Shown: positions 33,481 through 44,773 of the stretch, piece after piece
How the letters are laid out: every line of letters begins with the position of its first letter
Position numbering within the stretch: position 1 is the stretch's first letter
From: Drechmeria coniospora
Taxonomy: Eukaryota; Ascomycota; Sordariomycetes; Hypocreales; Ophiocordycipitaceae
Assembly (NCBI RefSeq): GCF_001625195.1
Contig: NC_054389.1
Span: forward strand, 1,116,001-1,180,000
Reading direction: 5' to 3'
Length of the DNA: 64,000 nucleotides
Made by a program: the position numbers and the translations under genes
Notes under the pieces: model-generated
Told to the model about the DNA's origin: nothing
The model's database searches: none
The model's input: only the letters and a program-made list of their open reading frames with translations

Positions 33481-36173
33481 TCGACCTGGTGTATGAACCG
33501 CGTATGGAACTGTGCAGCATGTCTTATCGAATGGCAGGCACACGAGCGGCCACGGGCAGAGCCGGTCCGGTCCGTGGGTGCACTCCCTTCTGCACCGGTA
33601 GACTCACACTCGTGTCTGATACCGTGCCTGTTCGGGAACAGGCCGCCGTCTCCTTTCGGCTGGGGAGTTGAATGTTGCGTCCACATCGGGAATGGAGGCG
33701 AGCAAGGACGAGCCGGTGGCGCGCACGCAGAGAAACGGCACGCGCGACAAGGTCCTCGAGGATGCGTCGCCAACATCATTGCCATGTACCGTAGAGCACG
33801 CGCCGCCGTGGCCTTGGGCCTTGGGCTTGGGCATGCACGCGCTAGTTCATCGGCCATGCCGAACCGCCGTCGCCGTCCGTGAGGGGAGTGAGGGCAGGGC
33901 GCAGGCGGCGTGAACGGGTTACCGAGTCCCGTCGTCCCCGACGCCTGTGGTCTGCGTCGTCTGGTGGGTCGCGAGCGGCTGCTGAGCGGGTTCTGAGCGG
34001 TCGCTCACTGCGTCAACGAGTCACAAGTGCTCACCGCTCTGCCGCGGCGGGGTAGCGCCCTGGTGGCCTGCAAAACGGCGGACGGGGTGACGGTCCGTCG
34101 AGCCGTCGAGCTGCAGACGCGATCCGGAAGCCAGCGAGGCCATCCCACCCATGGCTGCGTCGTCGTTGCTGCGTCGCTGCTTCGGCAGGGGTCGCATGGA
34201 TGGGTGTGTGCATCCAAGTACCTACACCTACACCTGCCCGCACACACCTGCCTGTAGGTACCGGATCCGACGACGGGCGTAGTTGTAGGTGTAGGTAGGT
34301 GCTCATCGCCGGGTGCAGGCCTGACCGGAAGCTGACGTGCCCCAAGACGGCGGCAGCGTTGCCGCTCTTTTTCACGGCCCAGGACCGTCCTACACCTCCC
34401 GCTCTGTCCTGTGTCGTGCATCATCATCTCGTGTCATCGTCGTAATTCCGTCGTGCCTGGCCAGGACCGAGGAGCGCCGACGAGGAATCGAAAAAATGTC
34501 ATCAGCACCGTCTGGGGCGCGGGAAGGGTGAGAAAAAAAAGGAAAAAAAACGAAGAAGAAAATGACGAAAGACAAAAAAAATGGCCGCGGAAACGCAATG
34601 GAAATGCTCCATGATTCCTAGGCGAGCAAGCATCAAGTATTCCGTGCTCCGTCCATACTGTGCTGTGCAGGGAGGGGTTTGGCGGAGAACAATGTCAGGT
34701 ATTATTGCCACTCCGTAGTGTTTGGTACCAACGGCGAGGCAAGTCCATTGTATGGAAGGCGCAGAGGGCGACGGAGGCGTCCAAGGAAAGTGCTCCCAGC
34801 TCACGGGTGCGCCTGCCAGTCAGGGATGGATGCACTTCATCCTCGTCCTTTGCTGCATCACCCGTCACCGTCACCTTCACCGACCGACCGCCGGATTGAC
34901 TACTGGGAATATTAGCCATGCTGCCTCCGAAACGTTGCCGTCGAAACGCTTGCCGGAGTTGGGGCTTGATTCAAGGCCGGGAAGGGATGACGACTTGGCC
35001 ATCGCCACCAGGCCTCATGTCCCTCGAGTCACCATCACCGGTGGCCATCGCCAACCACCATCACCGCTCTCACCACTCACCACTCAACCACCGACGACGC
35101 CGCCGCCGCCGCCCTCGTCGTCATCCGGTCTCAGACAAGCACGTACGTACTCGCGAGCACGGGGGACCCTTTGCTTCCTGCTGACCGGGCCGGATGCGCC
35201 TCGTAGGGCTGACCGGGGCGGCCGTTCTTGCAGCACAGCATTTTGCGTCCAGCTCCTCGCCGGCACGCCCAATCAGGAACGGCACCCACGGCGAGCCCGT
35301 CGCCGTCACTCAAAGCTACGTTACCTGCCGCTTCCACTCACCCCGCCAGTATCGCCGATTCGAGCCTCTTCTCCCTCGCACACGACCACGGCCGCCTTCG
35401 TCGGTGTGTCCCCCCCCCCCTTCCGACTCCCCTGACCGTGGCTGGCTCAGCCCCCTCCGGGCCGGGGGGAGGTGGGAGGTCATACAGGACCGAACCGTCA
35501 AGTACGTGTAATTACGGAGCACCTGCCGACTCGAACTAACCCGGCTTGTCTTACTCTTACACGCGTCCCAACAAGGCAATTTACCTACCAATAGGTGCCT
35601 ATTCGTACGTCGAGCAGGACTCGTTTCCACCAGCAAGCATCCCTCCTTGCTACCGAGAACCGATCGTCTCCGCTCATGCTGATGGACCCATCCGTCATCG
35701 CCTTGGCCATCCGTGTACTGGGTACGGAGTACATGGAAATGAAGCAAGGTAAATACAAGTACAAGAGCCTCGTCTCGCCGCTTGTTTCTTGCACGCAAAT
35801 ATTGACATCATACCGCCACCCATCCCTCCATGCCATTGTCGACATCCTCCTCCGCGGCTTCATCCGTCTCAACCCGATCATCCCTCTGCCTATTCGTCCG
35901 ATCGTCATCATCCAGGACCCTCGCCTGCGTGTACCTCCGCTTCGCGGCCCAACTCGTCCTTCTTCCTACTAGAATCTTTCCTCGTCGGTCGAATCATAGA
36001 CCATGACGAGCAGCAGGTTGTTTCCGCCCACGACGGGCGGTCTGTAAGTCGGCCAAACCGCACCCTGATACCCGACGAGACGAGACGAGTCGTGGCGTGG
36101 CATGACATGACGTGGCAGGACGAAACATGACACTGACGGACCTTTCATGTCTAGACCCCAGCCGGGAGAACAC

Positions 36174-37123
36174 ATGATGACGACGTTTGCCGTGACCAAG
36201 CAGAAGCGGGCGACGCGGGCCAAGTTTGCCAAAGTCCGCACCGGCTGCATAACGTGTAAGTGCCTGATGCTCCTGGGGAATCGTCTTGGCTGACCCGTCG
36301 ATAAAGGCAAGTGAGTCGACGACGGACGCTACGACGGCCTTGGTCCCTTGCTGATACCCTCCCCCGCAGACGCCGCCACGTCAAGTGCGACGAAGCGAAG
36401 CCGTGCTGTAAGAACTGCCTCAAATGGGCCGGCTTCTGCAGCGGTTACGAGAGCGCCGAGAGCCTTCAGAGCCGGTCTCCCAAGGTTGCCAAGAATAAGC
36501 GCGCCGAGCCGGCGGCGCAAGCCTGCTGCGGCGATTCGTCGAGCACGGCAGACGACGCCTCCTCCGTCGCCAGCACCATGTCCTTGAGCCCGCCGAGTCA
36601 CGCCGACGAGCCTGTCTCGGCCTCGGTGTCTGCCGCCGGCTTCGACGACGTCTTCTGGAAGCAAACGCTACCGCGGCTGGTCCGCGACAGCGCCGCCGTC
36701 CGGTGCGCCAACATGGCCGTCCACGCCCTCCTCTTCGCCAAGGACCCTGCTCCCGCCGCCGGCTGCGCGAGCGACTGGAGCGATCGCTACGAGCGCGCCC
36801 TCGCCTGCTACGGCCGCGCCCTCCGCATTGCGCGACAGCAGGCGAGCGTCAAACCGACGGATGTGCGCGAGGCCGTCTTGTGCTCCATGTTCTTCGTCAT
36901 CTTCGAGACCATCAACGAGGACGAGGCCGCGGCCGAGGCGCATCTGCAGAGCGGCCAGCGCGTCCTGGACGAGCTTGGTCCCCGTCACGTCACGGGCGAG
37001 ACGCCGAGGCTGCGGACGATGCTGCGTCGGGTGCTGCAGTGCGTCGCCAACCAGGCTCGTCAACTGGACTATGCCGACCATCTCTGGTTCGGGATTCCGC
37101 TGGACGAGTTTCTCGACGAATGA
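36174..37123 (+). CDS. Zn2Cys6 transcription factor with a 4-nt microexon
   Basis: Exon 1 is 36174-36255, a microexon of four bases (GCAA) is 36307-36310, and exon 3 is 36370-37123. The introns are 51 nt (GTAAGT...AAAG) and 59 nt (GTGAGT...CGCAG), each with a CTGA-type branch site. Only this splicing rebuilds the zinc cluster: CITCKRRHVKCDE then CCKNC and WAGFC, with six Cys in C-x2-C-x6-C-x6-C-x2-C-x6-C spacing. The 279-residue product has a Ser-rich linker and a helical region (AVLCSMFFVIFETINEDEAAAEAHLQ is partly visible) typical of fungal regulators, but it ends soon after IPLDEFLDE. Most relatives are clearly longer, so the C-terminus may be truncated. It is a nuclear DNA-binding regulator; targets unknown. 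A non-coding or coding upstream exon ending at 36163 is possible. Confidence 0.8.
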
Positions 37124-37704
37124 TTGCGCTTTCGCATGGGGAGAGTGGAGCGATATCATGAGGGTATGATAATGACGGGTGAAAAGGCTAGCCATGTGTC
37201 ATGGTAGAGTCGGCACGCGGGACATGATGCACACGAAAGAAGACATGCCGCTCATCAATTCTATTCTACTCATCTTCCCAATTTTTTTTCTTTTCAAAAT
37301 CTTTCCACCTTTTCAACGTCTCATCGGCCTATAGCCACACTCTGTTCGGAGGGCTTGTCCCATGAACCCCATGAACCGGGCGGGAACTTCCGACCGACGC
37401 CGGCTTCCTCGCGGCCCGTTAGTGGAGCCCATCCAGCGACGTCTTGGCTTCCCCGTCATGGGGTTGCACTCGGTCCTGTCCATGCTCTCCCGCACTCTGC
37501 TCTCTCAATCTCTCATGCCCTCTCTCTCGTGCCCTCTCTCGCGTACACCCTCCTCTCTCGTACGCTCTCTCCCTACTCTCGCTCACACGCACACACACGC
37601 TCTCTTCCCTTCGACTCTTCACCTCGTCGAAGAGTCATAGATCATAGTTCGTGCGCAAGTTCACTTCCAGAACCGACCCGGTCTAGACGTCAAGGCGCAC
37701 CGCC
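37124..37704 (+). promoter_or_regulatory. CT-rich promoter region of the Lyc1-like gene
   Basis: The 580-bp spacer contains a long pyrimidine tract (about 37480-37630) with many CTCTC strings and an ACACACAC run. Such tracts just upstream of start codons are common in strongly expressed filamentous fungal genes. No TATA box was identified. Confidence 0.45.
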
Positions 37705-38856
37705 ATGTCCCTCACTCTCACCCTCGACCAGCCCAGCGCTGACGAGCAGATCCGCACTTGGACGCGCACACATCCTGCCTGGGGAGCCTCGTATCCGCTC
37801 GACAAGTACCTCGAGCGTGAGCGCCATCTCCTCGACGTGCCCCTCGCCCGTGATGGCGGAATCACCCAGTGGATCCTCACCGATCCTTCCCTCTCCCACG
37901 CTGACGACCAGCGTCCCGTGCTATCGTCGTGCGAGACTCTGCGCAAGGCAGCCTTCGTCAGAGGTGCCGATGGTGTCGTACAACGCGTCTGGGCCCACGG
38001 CGTCGCCAGCGTTTTTACCTATCCCGAATTTCGAAGCCAGGGGTACGCCAGGACGATGCTCGAGCTCATCACTCAACGTCTCACCCGGGAGGAGTCCGAA
38101 CTCCCCGGAGATGCTGCCTTTTCCATCCTCTTCTCCGACATCGGAAAAACGTACTATGCGGCGCTCGGGTGGAAACCATACGAGAGCGCCCACCTGTCCT
38201 TACCCGTCATGGCGACCAACACCACGACCGGCGACGACTCCGCTTCGCGGACCGCGCTGACTCTCATCACCGACGATAATCTTCCTGCTCTTGCTGCACG
38301 GGATGAAGAGCTGCTGCATCAGAAGCTCTCCCGTCCACCGCACGACCCGAGTAAGACCAGGGTCGCCATCATTCCGGATCTCGACACATTCCAATGGCAC
38401 TTTGCTCGTGAGGTTCACATGTGCCAGCACCACTTCTCTCGGGCGCCCACCGTCCATGGTGCCATATACACGCCGCCAGGGGGGGCATCTGATGGTCAGC
38501 GCGTCTGGGCTGTTTGGTCCTCCACCCAGAACGGCGGCAAGGAGAAGCCGGAAAAGAACGTCATGTACATTCTGCGGTTCGTCGTCGAGGACCAGCGCAT
38601 TTCCGACGAGGAGCTATCCGTCGCCTTCAAGAACATTGTCAACGTGGCGAAGCGTGAGGCCCGAGAGTGGCTCTGCACCTCCATCGACATGTGGAACCCG
38701 GACGAGAGGATCAAGGCCCTCGTTTCCGGCATGGCTGACTTGCAGGCCAAGTTGGTCGTCAGAGAAAACGACAACATCCCCAGTTTGCGATGGCTTGGAG
38801 ATGCGTCCGCATCGGACATCGAGTGGCTTGCGAACGAACGCTTCGAATGGTGCTAG
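37705..38856 (+). CDS. Lyc1-like GNAT acetyltransferase
   Basis: A single exon of 383 residues. The N-terminal half has a GNAT-type fold: a segment before the acetyl-CoA loop (GVASVFTYPEFRSQGYA, with the R-x-x-G-x-A signature) and a following YYAALGWKPYES block. The second half (from about residue 215) matches the helical C-terminal domain of fungal Lyc1 proteins, ending SDIEWLANERFEWC. Yarrowia Lyc1 acetylates the epsilon-amino group of free L-lysine as the first step of lysine breakdown. That substrate is inferred from family and not from residues here. Length is normal. It converges with the prolyl-tRNA synthetase gene 259 bp downstream. Confidence 0.8.
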   Translation: MSLTLTLDQPSADEQIRTWTRTHPAWGASYPLDKYLERERHLLDVPLARDGGITQWILTDPSLSHADDQRPVLSSCETLRKAAFVRGADGVVQRVWAHGVASVFTYPEFRSQGYARTMLELITQRLTREESELPGDAAFSILFSDIGKTYYAALGWKPYESAHLSLPVMATNTTTGDDSASRTALTLITDDNLPALAARDEELLHQKLSRPPHDPSKTRVAIIPDLDTFQWHFAREVHMCQHHFSRAPTVHGAIYTPPGGASDGQRVWAVWSSTQNGGKEKPEKNVMYILRFVVEDQRISDEELSVAFKNIVNVAKREAREWLCTSIDMWNPDERIKALVSGMADLQAKLVVRENDNIPSLRWLGDASASDIEWLANERFEWC

Positions 38857-38870
38857 TACACCATCCATAC

Positions 38871-38935
38871 TTCACCATCACCCCCATCAACATCACCATC
38901 ATCACCACCATCACCACCATCACCACCATCCATAT
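38871..38935. repeat. CAT/CAC microsatellite
   Basis: An interrupted trinucleotide tract of CAC and CAT units directly after the Lyc1-like stop codon, probably in the 3' untranslated region. Confidence 0.8.
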
Positions 38936-39115
38936 CATATCACTTGCATAGATAAAAAAAGACATCAGACCGTCATCGTCGTCGTCATCGTCATCGTCCC
39001 ATTCATTCCATCTTCATCCTCCTCCCCAACCTGTGCGGCTAAAATTTGACAGATAGTTACAGGGCCTAGGCTTCTCGTGATTCCGCCGCCTGGAAACGCC
39101 GGCATACGCGGCCGC

Positions 39116-40857
39116 CTAGTAACTTCGTCCAAACATGACCCACTTCTGCGCCTTGCCCTTGCACTCGGGGTTGAGGCATGCCGTTTCGCCCGGCACGAGC
39201 TCGCTTCCTTCCGGCTGCTCGAACGGGATGCAGAGGCTCTTCATGCCCATCGACGGGAGCTTCTGGTTCTCGGGCACGTCACGCTGGTCGTCGACTCGCG
39301 TCGTCAGCTCCTTCATCCGGTCCTCGCACTTGCCGTCGAGGCAGAAGGGGATGAGAACGACATTCTTGTCGTCGAGCGCGGGGAGGACGTCGTCCCAGCT
39401 GGTGATCTTGCGACGATGCTCCCGGAAGGAGGCCTCGGCCTTGGTGTACATGTCCTTCTGGATCGTCTCCAACAGCTCGGGCACCTTGGTGCCGACTTCG
39501 GCGATGGGGAAGGTGCCCTTTTCGCCCGTGTCCCGTCGCGCCCAGCTGATGACCTCCTTGGAGGCGTCCTTGGGACCGAACTCGATCCGCAGCGGAACAC
39601 CCTTGAGCTCCCAGTCGTTAAACTTCCAGGCGGGCGTGTAGCCTTCCCTCCAGTCGGTATCGGACCGGACGCCGGCCTTCCTGAGCGTCTGCTTGATCTC
39701 GTCCATCTGGTCCTCGTGCTTTTTCCTGTCCTCGGCCGTCGTGCTCTTGTTGATGCCGACGGGGATCAGGATGGCCTGCACCTTGGCGACGCGGGGAGGG
39801 AGCACGAGTCCCTTGTCATCGCCGTGGACCATGACCATGACGCCGATGACACGGGTGGAAAGGCCCCACGAGTTCTGCCACACGTGCATGTGGGTGCCCT
39901 TGTTGCTCGGGTCCTCGACCGTGATGTCGAACATCTTGCTGAAGTTCTGGCCCAAGCAGTGCGACGTGGCGCCCTGGATGCCTCGGCCGTTGGCGGGGAC
40001 GTAGCCCTCGACCGTGGTGGTGTAGTAGCCGCCGGCAAACTTTTCGTTCTCCGTCTTGCGTCCGCGGACGACGGGGAGGGCGAGGAGCTGCTCGTACACG
40101 CCGGCGTAGAGCTCCAGGATCTGCAGCACCTCCTCGCCGGCGAGCTTCTCCGTCAAGTGCGCCGTGTGACCCTCCTGCCACAGAAACTCGCGCGTTCGGA
40201 GGAACGGAGTCGTCTGCTTGGCTTCCCACCGCACCACCGAGTTCCACTGGTTCAGTCGAAGGGGGAGGTCGCGGTGGCTGCGGATCCACTTGGAGTAGTA
40301 CGGGTACATGACGGCCTCGGACGTCGGACGGATCGCCACGGGGACTTCGAGGTCCTTGTCGCCGCTGCCGAGGGTGAGGGTGAGAAGGATGTCCACCGAC
40401 AATCAGGAGGGGCGGGGGGAGAGCTGGAAACGTACGCCTTGGTGACCCACGCGAGCTCAGGGGCGAAGCCGTCGACGTGGTCCTTTTCCTTCTCCAGCGA
40501 CTTGGAGGACAGGAAGAGGGGGAAGCTGACCTCGTCGACGCCCAGCTCCTCGATGTTCTCCGAGAACCACTTGCGGATGACGGTCCATATGTGCATGGCC
40601 AGGGGGCGCAGGACGAAGAAGCCCGAGATTTCCTGGTAGTACTCGACCATGTCGGCCTTGAGGACGACCTCCTGGTACCATGCCGGAAAGTTTTCCGACT
40701 TGGACACGGTGATGCCGATGATGTCCTCCGTCTTCTTGCCGCCGACGACCGGAAGGGTGGCCTTCTTCGCCGCTTTGGCAGCCTTCTCGGCCGCCAGCTT
40801 GGCCTGCTTCTCGGCCTTCTTCAAGGCACTCTTGGATGGCTCAGCAGCACCCTCCAT
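39116..40857 (-). CDS. Cytosolic prolyl-tRNA synthetase
   Basis: Two exons (40857-40436, 40364-39116) around a 71-nt intron (GTACGT...GGCAG) give 556 residues. Splicing joins ELAWVTKA to GDKDLEVPVAIRPTSE. The N-terminal 35 residues are Lys/Ala-rich, a eukaryotic extension. Class II aminoacylation motifs follow: RPTSEAVMYPYYSKW, the motif 2 loop FLRTREFLWQEGHTAH, and the motif 3 region RVIGVMVMVHGDDKGLVLP. The anticodon-binding domain and the C-terminal zinc-binding-type domain end in the characteristic Tyr (FGRSY). This is the archaeal/eukaryotic ProRS type without the bacterial insertion domain. It charges tRNA-Pro in the cytosol. It is divergently transcribed from CCT1. Confidence 0.94.
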
Positions 40858-41569
40858 TCTTGCGGTCCTTCGTTTCTACGGAAATCGGGGAAATGACCAA
40901 GTCGAAGAGCTTGCCGAGGAGAGCCACGCCTTGGAGTGACGGAAAATTGTCGTCGCGAGCAAGCGTGGAGGAGGTAGAGAGGTCTGACTCTTATTGAGAT
41001 CGATGTTGTTGTGGCCGTTTTCTGCCCCGCCATCCTGCTACCCCCCCTATCGGAGGTCAGGAGGGGCACTTGGAGCGGATGGCGCACAAGCACAGTGACA
41101 ATTTTCAGAAGCAACAAGCAACACCGGCCAATCAGGGCCAGGGAAGCCTCCAGGACGGCGTGCCTGAAGACCGTCGCTGGCGCGCCTACAGTGGATGCAA
41201 GTACAGGTACATTGCGCCCCGTACCCCTTACCAGATTGGCGTCGCGCCAGCAGGTCTAGCCTAAAGTACGAGCACGACGGTAAGTGTACTTGTACCTGCG
41301 TTACGACGATAAGCTGTACAGGTACCTGCGCTACTCCGTACTTGCAGCGACAATGCGGTACGCACGTCTATTTGGCCCACGGAGCTGGAAGAATCTCAGC
41401 TTCCGGCGAAAAAGTGTCAACGTGCAACTCCAGAAAGCGGCCTGAAGCTACGAGCTGTGGAGGCATCCGCGATATTCCTCAGCAAACAGTACCATCATCG
41501 CCTTCCTTTTCAAGCTCCCCATCGTCGCCGCATCGCACAAGTCGCTCGACGCGTTGGACACTCTGCGTG
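40858..41569. promoter_or_regulatory. Divergent promoter region of ProRS and CCT1
   Basis: 712 bp between two start codons pointing apart. It contains a small TACTCCGTAC/TACTTG cluster (about 41275-41345). No gene. Both flanking genes serve protein production, so shared control is plausible but not shown. Confidence 0.45.
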
Positions 41570-43448
41570 ATGGCGTCCATGTTTGAGCAGCCTCGGAACG
41601 GCACCTTGTTCCTCGGCGGCCAAAAGATCTCCGGCTCCGACATTCGCGACCAAAACGGTACCGGCACCCAGCATGAACTCTGCCGGATGGCCCGTCACTG
41701 ACCTTGTACTCCACAGTGCTGGCTACCCAAGCGATTGCCAATGTGGTGAAAAGTTCTTTCGGCCCCAGCGGCCTCGACAAGATGATGGTCGACGACATCG
41801 GTGTAGGCCCCTCCCCTCCCTCTCCTACCCTCCGCTCCCTCTCCTACCCTATCCTACCCTACCCTACCCTCCCCTCCTCCCCTCCCTCCCTCGATCGGCA
41901 TGAACGGTGCTGATACATGACCAGGACGTGACCGTGACCAACGATGGCGCCACGATCCTCAGCCTCCTCGACGTCGAGGATCCCGCCGGCAAGATCCTCG
42001 TCGACCTCGCCCAGCAGCAGGACAAGGAAGTGGGCGACGGCACGACGTCGGTCGTGCTCATCGCCGCCGAGCTTCTGCGAAGGGGCAACGAGCTGATGAA
42101 GAACCGCATCCACCCGACAACCATCATCACCGGCTACCGATTAGCCCTGCGAGAGGCCGTCAAGTACCTCAACGAAAACATCAGCATCAAGGTCGAGAAC
42201 CTCGGGCGGGACTCGCTCATGAACATCGCCAAGACGTCCATGTCCAGCAAGATCATCGGCGCCGATTCCGACTTCTTCGCGAGCATGGTGGTCGATGCCA
42301 TGCTGGCGGTCAAATCGACCAACAATCGAAACGAGACCAAGTACCCCGTCAAGGCCATCAACATCCTCAAGGCCCACGGCAAGGGCGTCCGCGAGTCGAC
42401 CTTGATCAAGGGCTACGCTCTCAACTGCACCGTCGCCTCGCAAGCCATGCCGACCATCGTCAAGGACGCGAAAATCGCCCTCCTGGACATGAACCTGCAG
42501 AAGGAGAGGATGAAGATGGGCGTTCAGATCACCGTCGACGACCCCCAACAACTGGAGCAGATTCGCGCGCGCGAGTCCGGCATGGTCCTCGAGAGGGTCG
42601 ACATGATCCTCAAGGCCGGCGCCAACGTCATCCTGACGACCAAGGGCATCGACGACTTGTGCCTGAAGATGTTTGTCGAGCGCGGCGCCATGGGCGTGAG
42701 GAGATGCAAGAAGGAGGACCTGCGACGCATCGCGAGAGCCACGGGCGGCACCCTCCTCAGCACTCTGTCCGACCTCAACGGCGACGAGAAGTTTGACCCC
42801 TCCTACCTGGGCCATGCCGAGGAAGTCGTCCAGGAGCGCATCTCGGATGACGAGTGCATCCTCGTCAAGGGAACCAAGGCCTTCTCCTCGGCCTCTTGCA
42901 TCCTGCGCGGGCCCAACGACTTTACGCTCGACGAGATGGAGCGGTCCATCCACGACTCGCTCTGCGCCGTCAAGAGGACGCTGGAGAGCGGCAGCATAGT
43001 TCCCGGCGGCGGTGCCGTCGAGACGGCCCTGCACATCTACCTCGAGGAGTTTGCCGGCACCGTCGGCTCCCGCGAGCAGCTGGCCATCGGCGAGTTCGCA
43101 CAGTCCCTCCTCGTCATCCCCAAGACTCTCGCCGTCAACGCGGCCAAGGACAGCGCCGAGCTCGTCGCCCAGCTGCGATCCCGGCACGCCCTCTCACAAC
43201 GAACCCAGGAGGGCGACGGCAGCGAGGACGAGAAGATCATCGCCAAGAAGAAGGGCTACAAGAACTACGGCCTCGACCTGATGCGCGGAAAGGTGGTGGA
43301 CGAGCTGAAGCTCGGCGTGCTCGAGCCCAGCATGAGCAAGGTGCGGCAGCTCAAGAGCGCCGTCGAGGCTTGCATCAGCATCATGCGGATCGATACCCTC
43401 ATCAAGCTGGACCCGGAGCAGAGGCAGGATGACGGCCACGACCATTAG
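41570..43448 (+). CDS. CCT1: Chaperonin CCT subunit alpha (TCP-1 alpha)
   Basis: Three exons (41570-41657, 41717-41802, 41925-43448) with introns of 59 and 122 nt give 565 residues. Splicing restores MASMFEQPRNGTLFLGG, the LATQAIANVVKSSFGPSGLDK block and DVTVTNDGATIL. Group II chaperonin motifs include VGDGTTSVVL in the equatorial ATPase domain, GANVILTTKGIDD in the apical domain, and GGGAVE near the second equatorial segment. The alpha identity follows from the N-terminus and from RGPNDFTLDEMERSIHD. CCT1 is one of eight subunits of the cytosolic ring complex that folds actin, tubulin and WD40 proteins. The second intron contains a C-rich tract with CCCTAC units. Confidence 0.95.
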
Positions 43449-43800
43449 AGATGGGGCGGTTGTATTTAGGCGGCATGCACAGTAGAACTCGCGCAAAAAT
43501 TCGCGCACTCTCCTGCACACGGCCATGTAAAGGAGGCATGGGGACACTTGGCATGTGACGAAGACCGGGCCATGGGCAACGCTCTGGAGACACGGACACG
43601 GGGATTCCTCCGCCGTAGGCTTGATAGAACGTTGTATTTTATACAATGCGCATAACCCCCCATGGGAGATTCAGGAGTGGCATCCACCAAAGACATGACT
43701 CTTGCTCTTCTCCTCCGACGAACTTTCCGGCTTGTCATCCTCGACACTCTATCGCGCCGAACCGGCCGTCGTATTCATACACCCGTACGTAGCCCCCGCT
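43449..43800. other. Convergent spacer between CCT1 and the Rieske gene
   Basis: 352 bp of 3' flanking sequence for both genes. Nothing else is recognised. Confidence 0.5.
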
Positions 43801-44773
43801 TTAGCCGATGATCAGCAGACCGTCCTCGGGGAAGTCGTACTCGGGAATCTCGAGGTTGAGGGGAGCAGGTCCCTTTCTTATCCGGCCGGAGATGTCGTAG
43901 TGAGAGCCGTGGCAGGGGCAGAACCAGCCGCCAAAGTCGCCGGCCTCGCCGATGGGAACGCAACCCAAGTGCGTGCAGACGCCTAGAATTGTCAGCATTG
44001 ATCATCAACGGCGCATGGCGCCGAGAGCCCAAGGGGACCATACCCAACATGATCAGCCACTCGGGCTTCTTGACACGGTCGTCGTCGGCCTGGGGGTCAC
44101 GAAGAGACGACACATTGACCGCGTTGGCCTGGTCGATCTCGCTCTGGGTTCGGTGTCGGATGAAGACGGGCTTGCCACGCCACTTGATGATTACCTGAGG
44201 GGCGTTAGAAATAGTTCCATCCACCACCATCACCGGCCTGGCACTCACATTCTTGCCCTCGGGGATGGCGTTCAGGTCAACCTCGACCTTGGCCATGGCT
44301 AGGACATCGGACGACGCCGACATGCTGACAAGGAATTCTGCTCACGCGTCAGCAAGCCTATCCATGCGCACGTCCACCATCTCCTCCATCGCCCCCAAGT
44401 GACGCCCATCACAGCCGGGGGACTCTGCGGTCCTCCCAGCAGCTCAATGGCAGATGCACTCGACCTCGGACGCGGACGTACCTTGAACGGTGCTCTTCGC
44501 GCCGGCGGCCGTCAAGGCACCCATGGCGCCGACCATGAAGTAGGAAAACAGCTTGTTGTTCGCCGGGGCGCTCTTGGAAATGTACTTTCCAAAGTCGGGG
44601 ATCTTGTTGCCCTTGTGCTCGCTGCCCTTGAAGGGGCTCGTGTACGAAGTCGTGGCGCTGTTGTCGGCCCGGACGGCCGTGGTGCTGAGCGAACGCACCG
44701 CCGGCACGATTGGCTGCCGGACGGCGGAGCGCAGGCACACGCGAGAAGCGGTCGAGAACGTCGCCATCGTCAT
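43801..44773 (-). CDS. Rieske iron-sulfur subunit of cytochrome bc1 (complex III)
   Basis: Four exons (44773-44482, 44337-44249, 44194-44044, 43982-43801) with introns of 144, 54 and 61 nt give 237 residues. The N-terminal Ser/Arg-rich segment is a mitochondrial targeting sequence. The single transmembrane helix ([18 protein letters not shown]) and the hinge [21 protein letters not shown] follow. The 2Fe-2S ligands are present as CTHLGC and CPCHGSHYD, and the protein ends in [10 protein letters not shown]. It moves electrons from ubiquinol to cytochrome c1 in the inner mitochondrial membrane. All cluster ligands and both disulfide cysteines are intact. It corresponds to yeast Rip1 and Neurospora fes-1. 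Confidence 0.95.

Larger units (their letters stand above)
31058..36173. other. Gene-poor region, about 5 kb
   Basis: No gene could be supported. Two motif islands (31370-32540, 33130-33480) are separated by a GGGGGAC-type cluster (33029-33056). The longest plus-strand frame (34722-35435) is Pro/Ser/Arg-rich with no domain. A short tandem of TAGGTG/CACCTA units lies at 34218-34305. The last kilobase is probably the promoter and leader of the zinc-cluster gene. Confidence 0.6.

Noticed and set aside
34722..35435. 237-codon plus-strand frame
   Set aside because: Pro/Ser/Arg-rich, no domain, frames on the other strand equally open.
39077..40639. 520-codon plus-strand frame opposite prolyl-tRNA synthetase
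   Set aside because: It is a shadow of the strong GC-rich codon bias of the real gene and has no domain.
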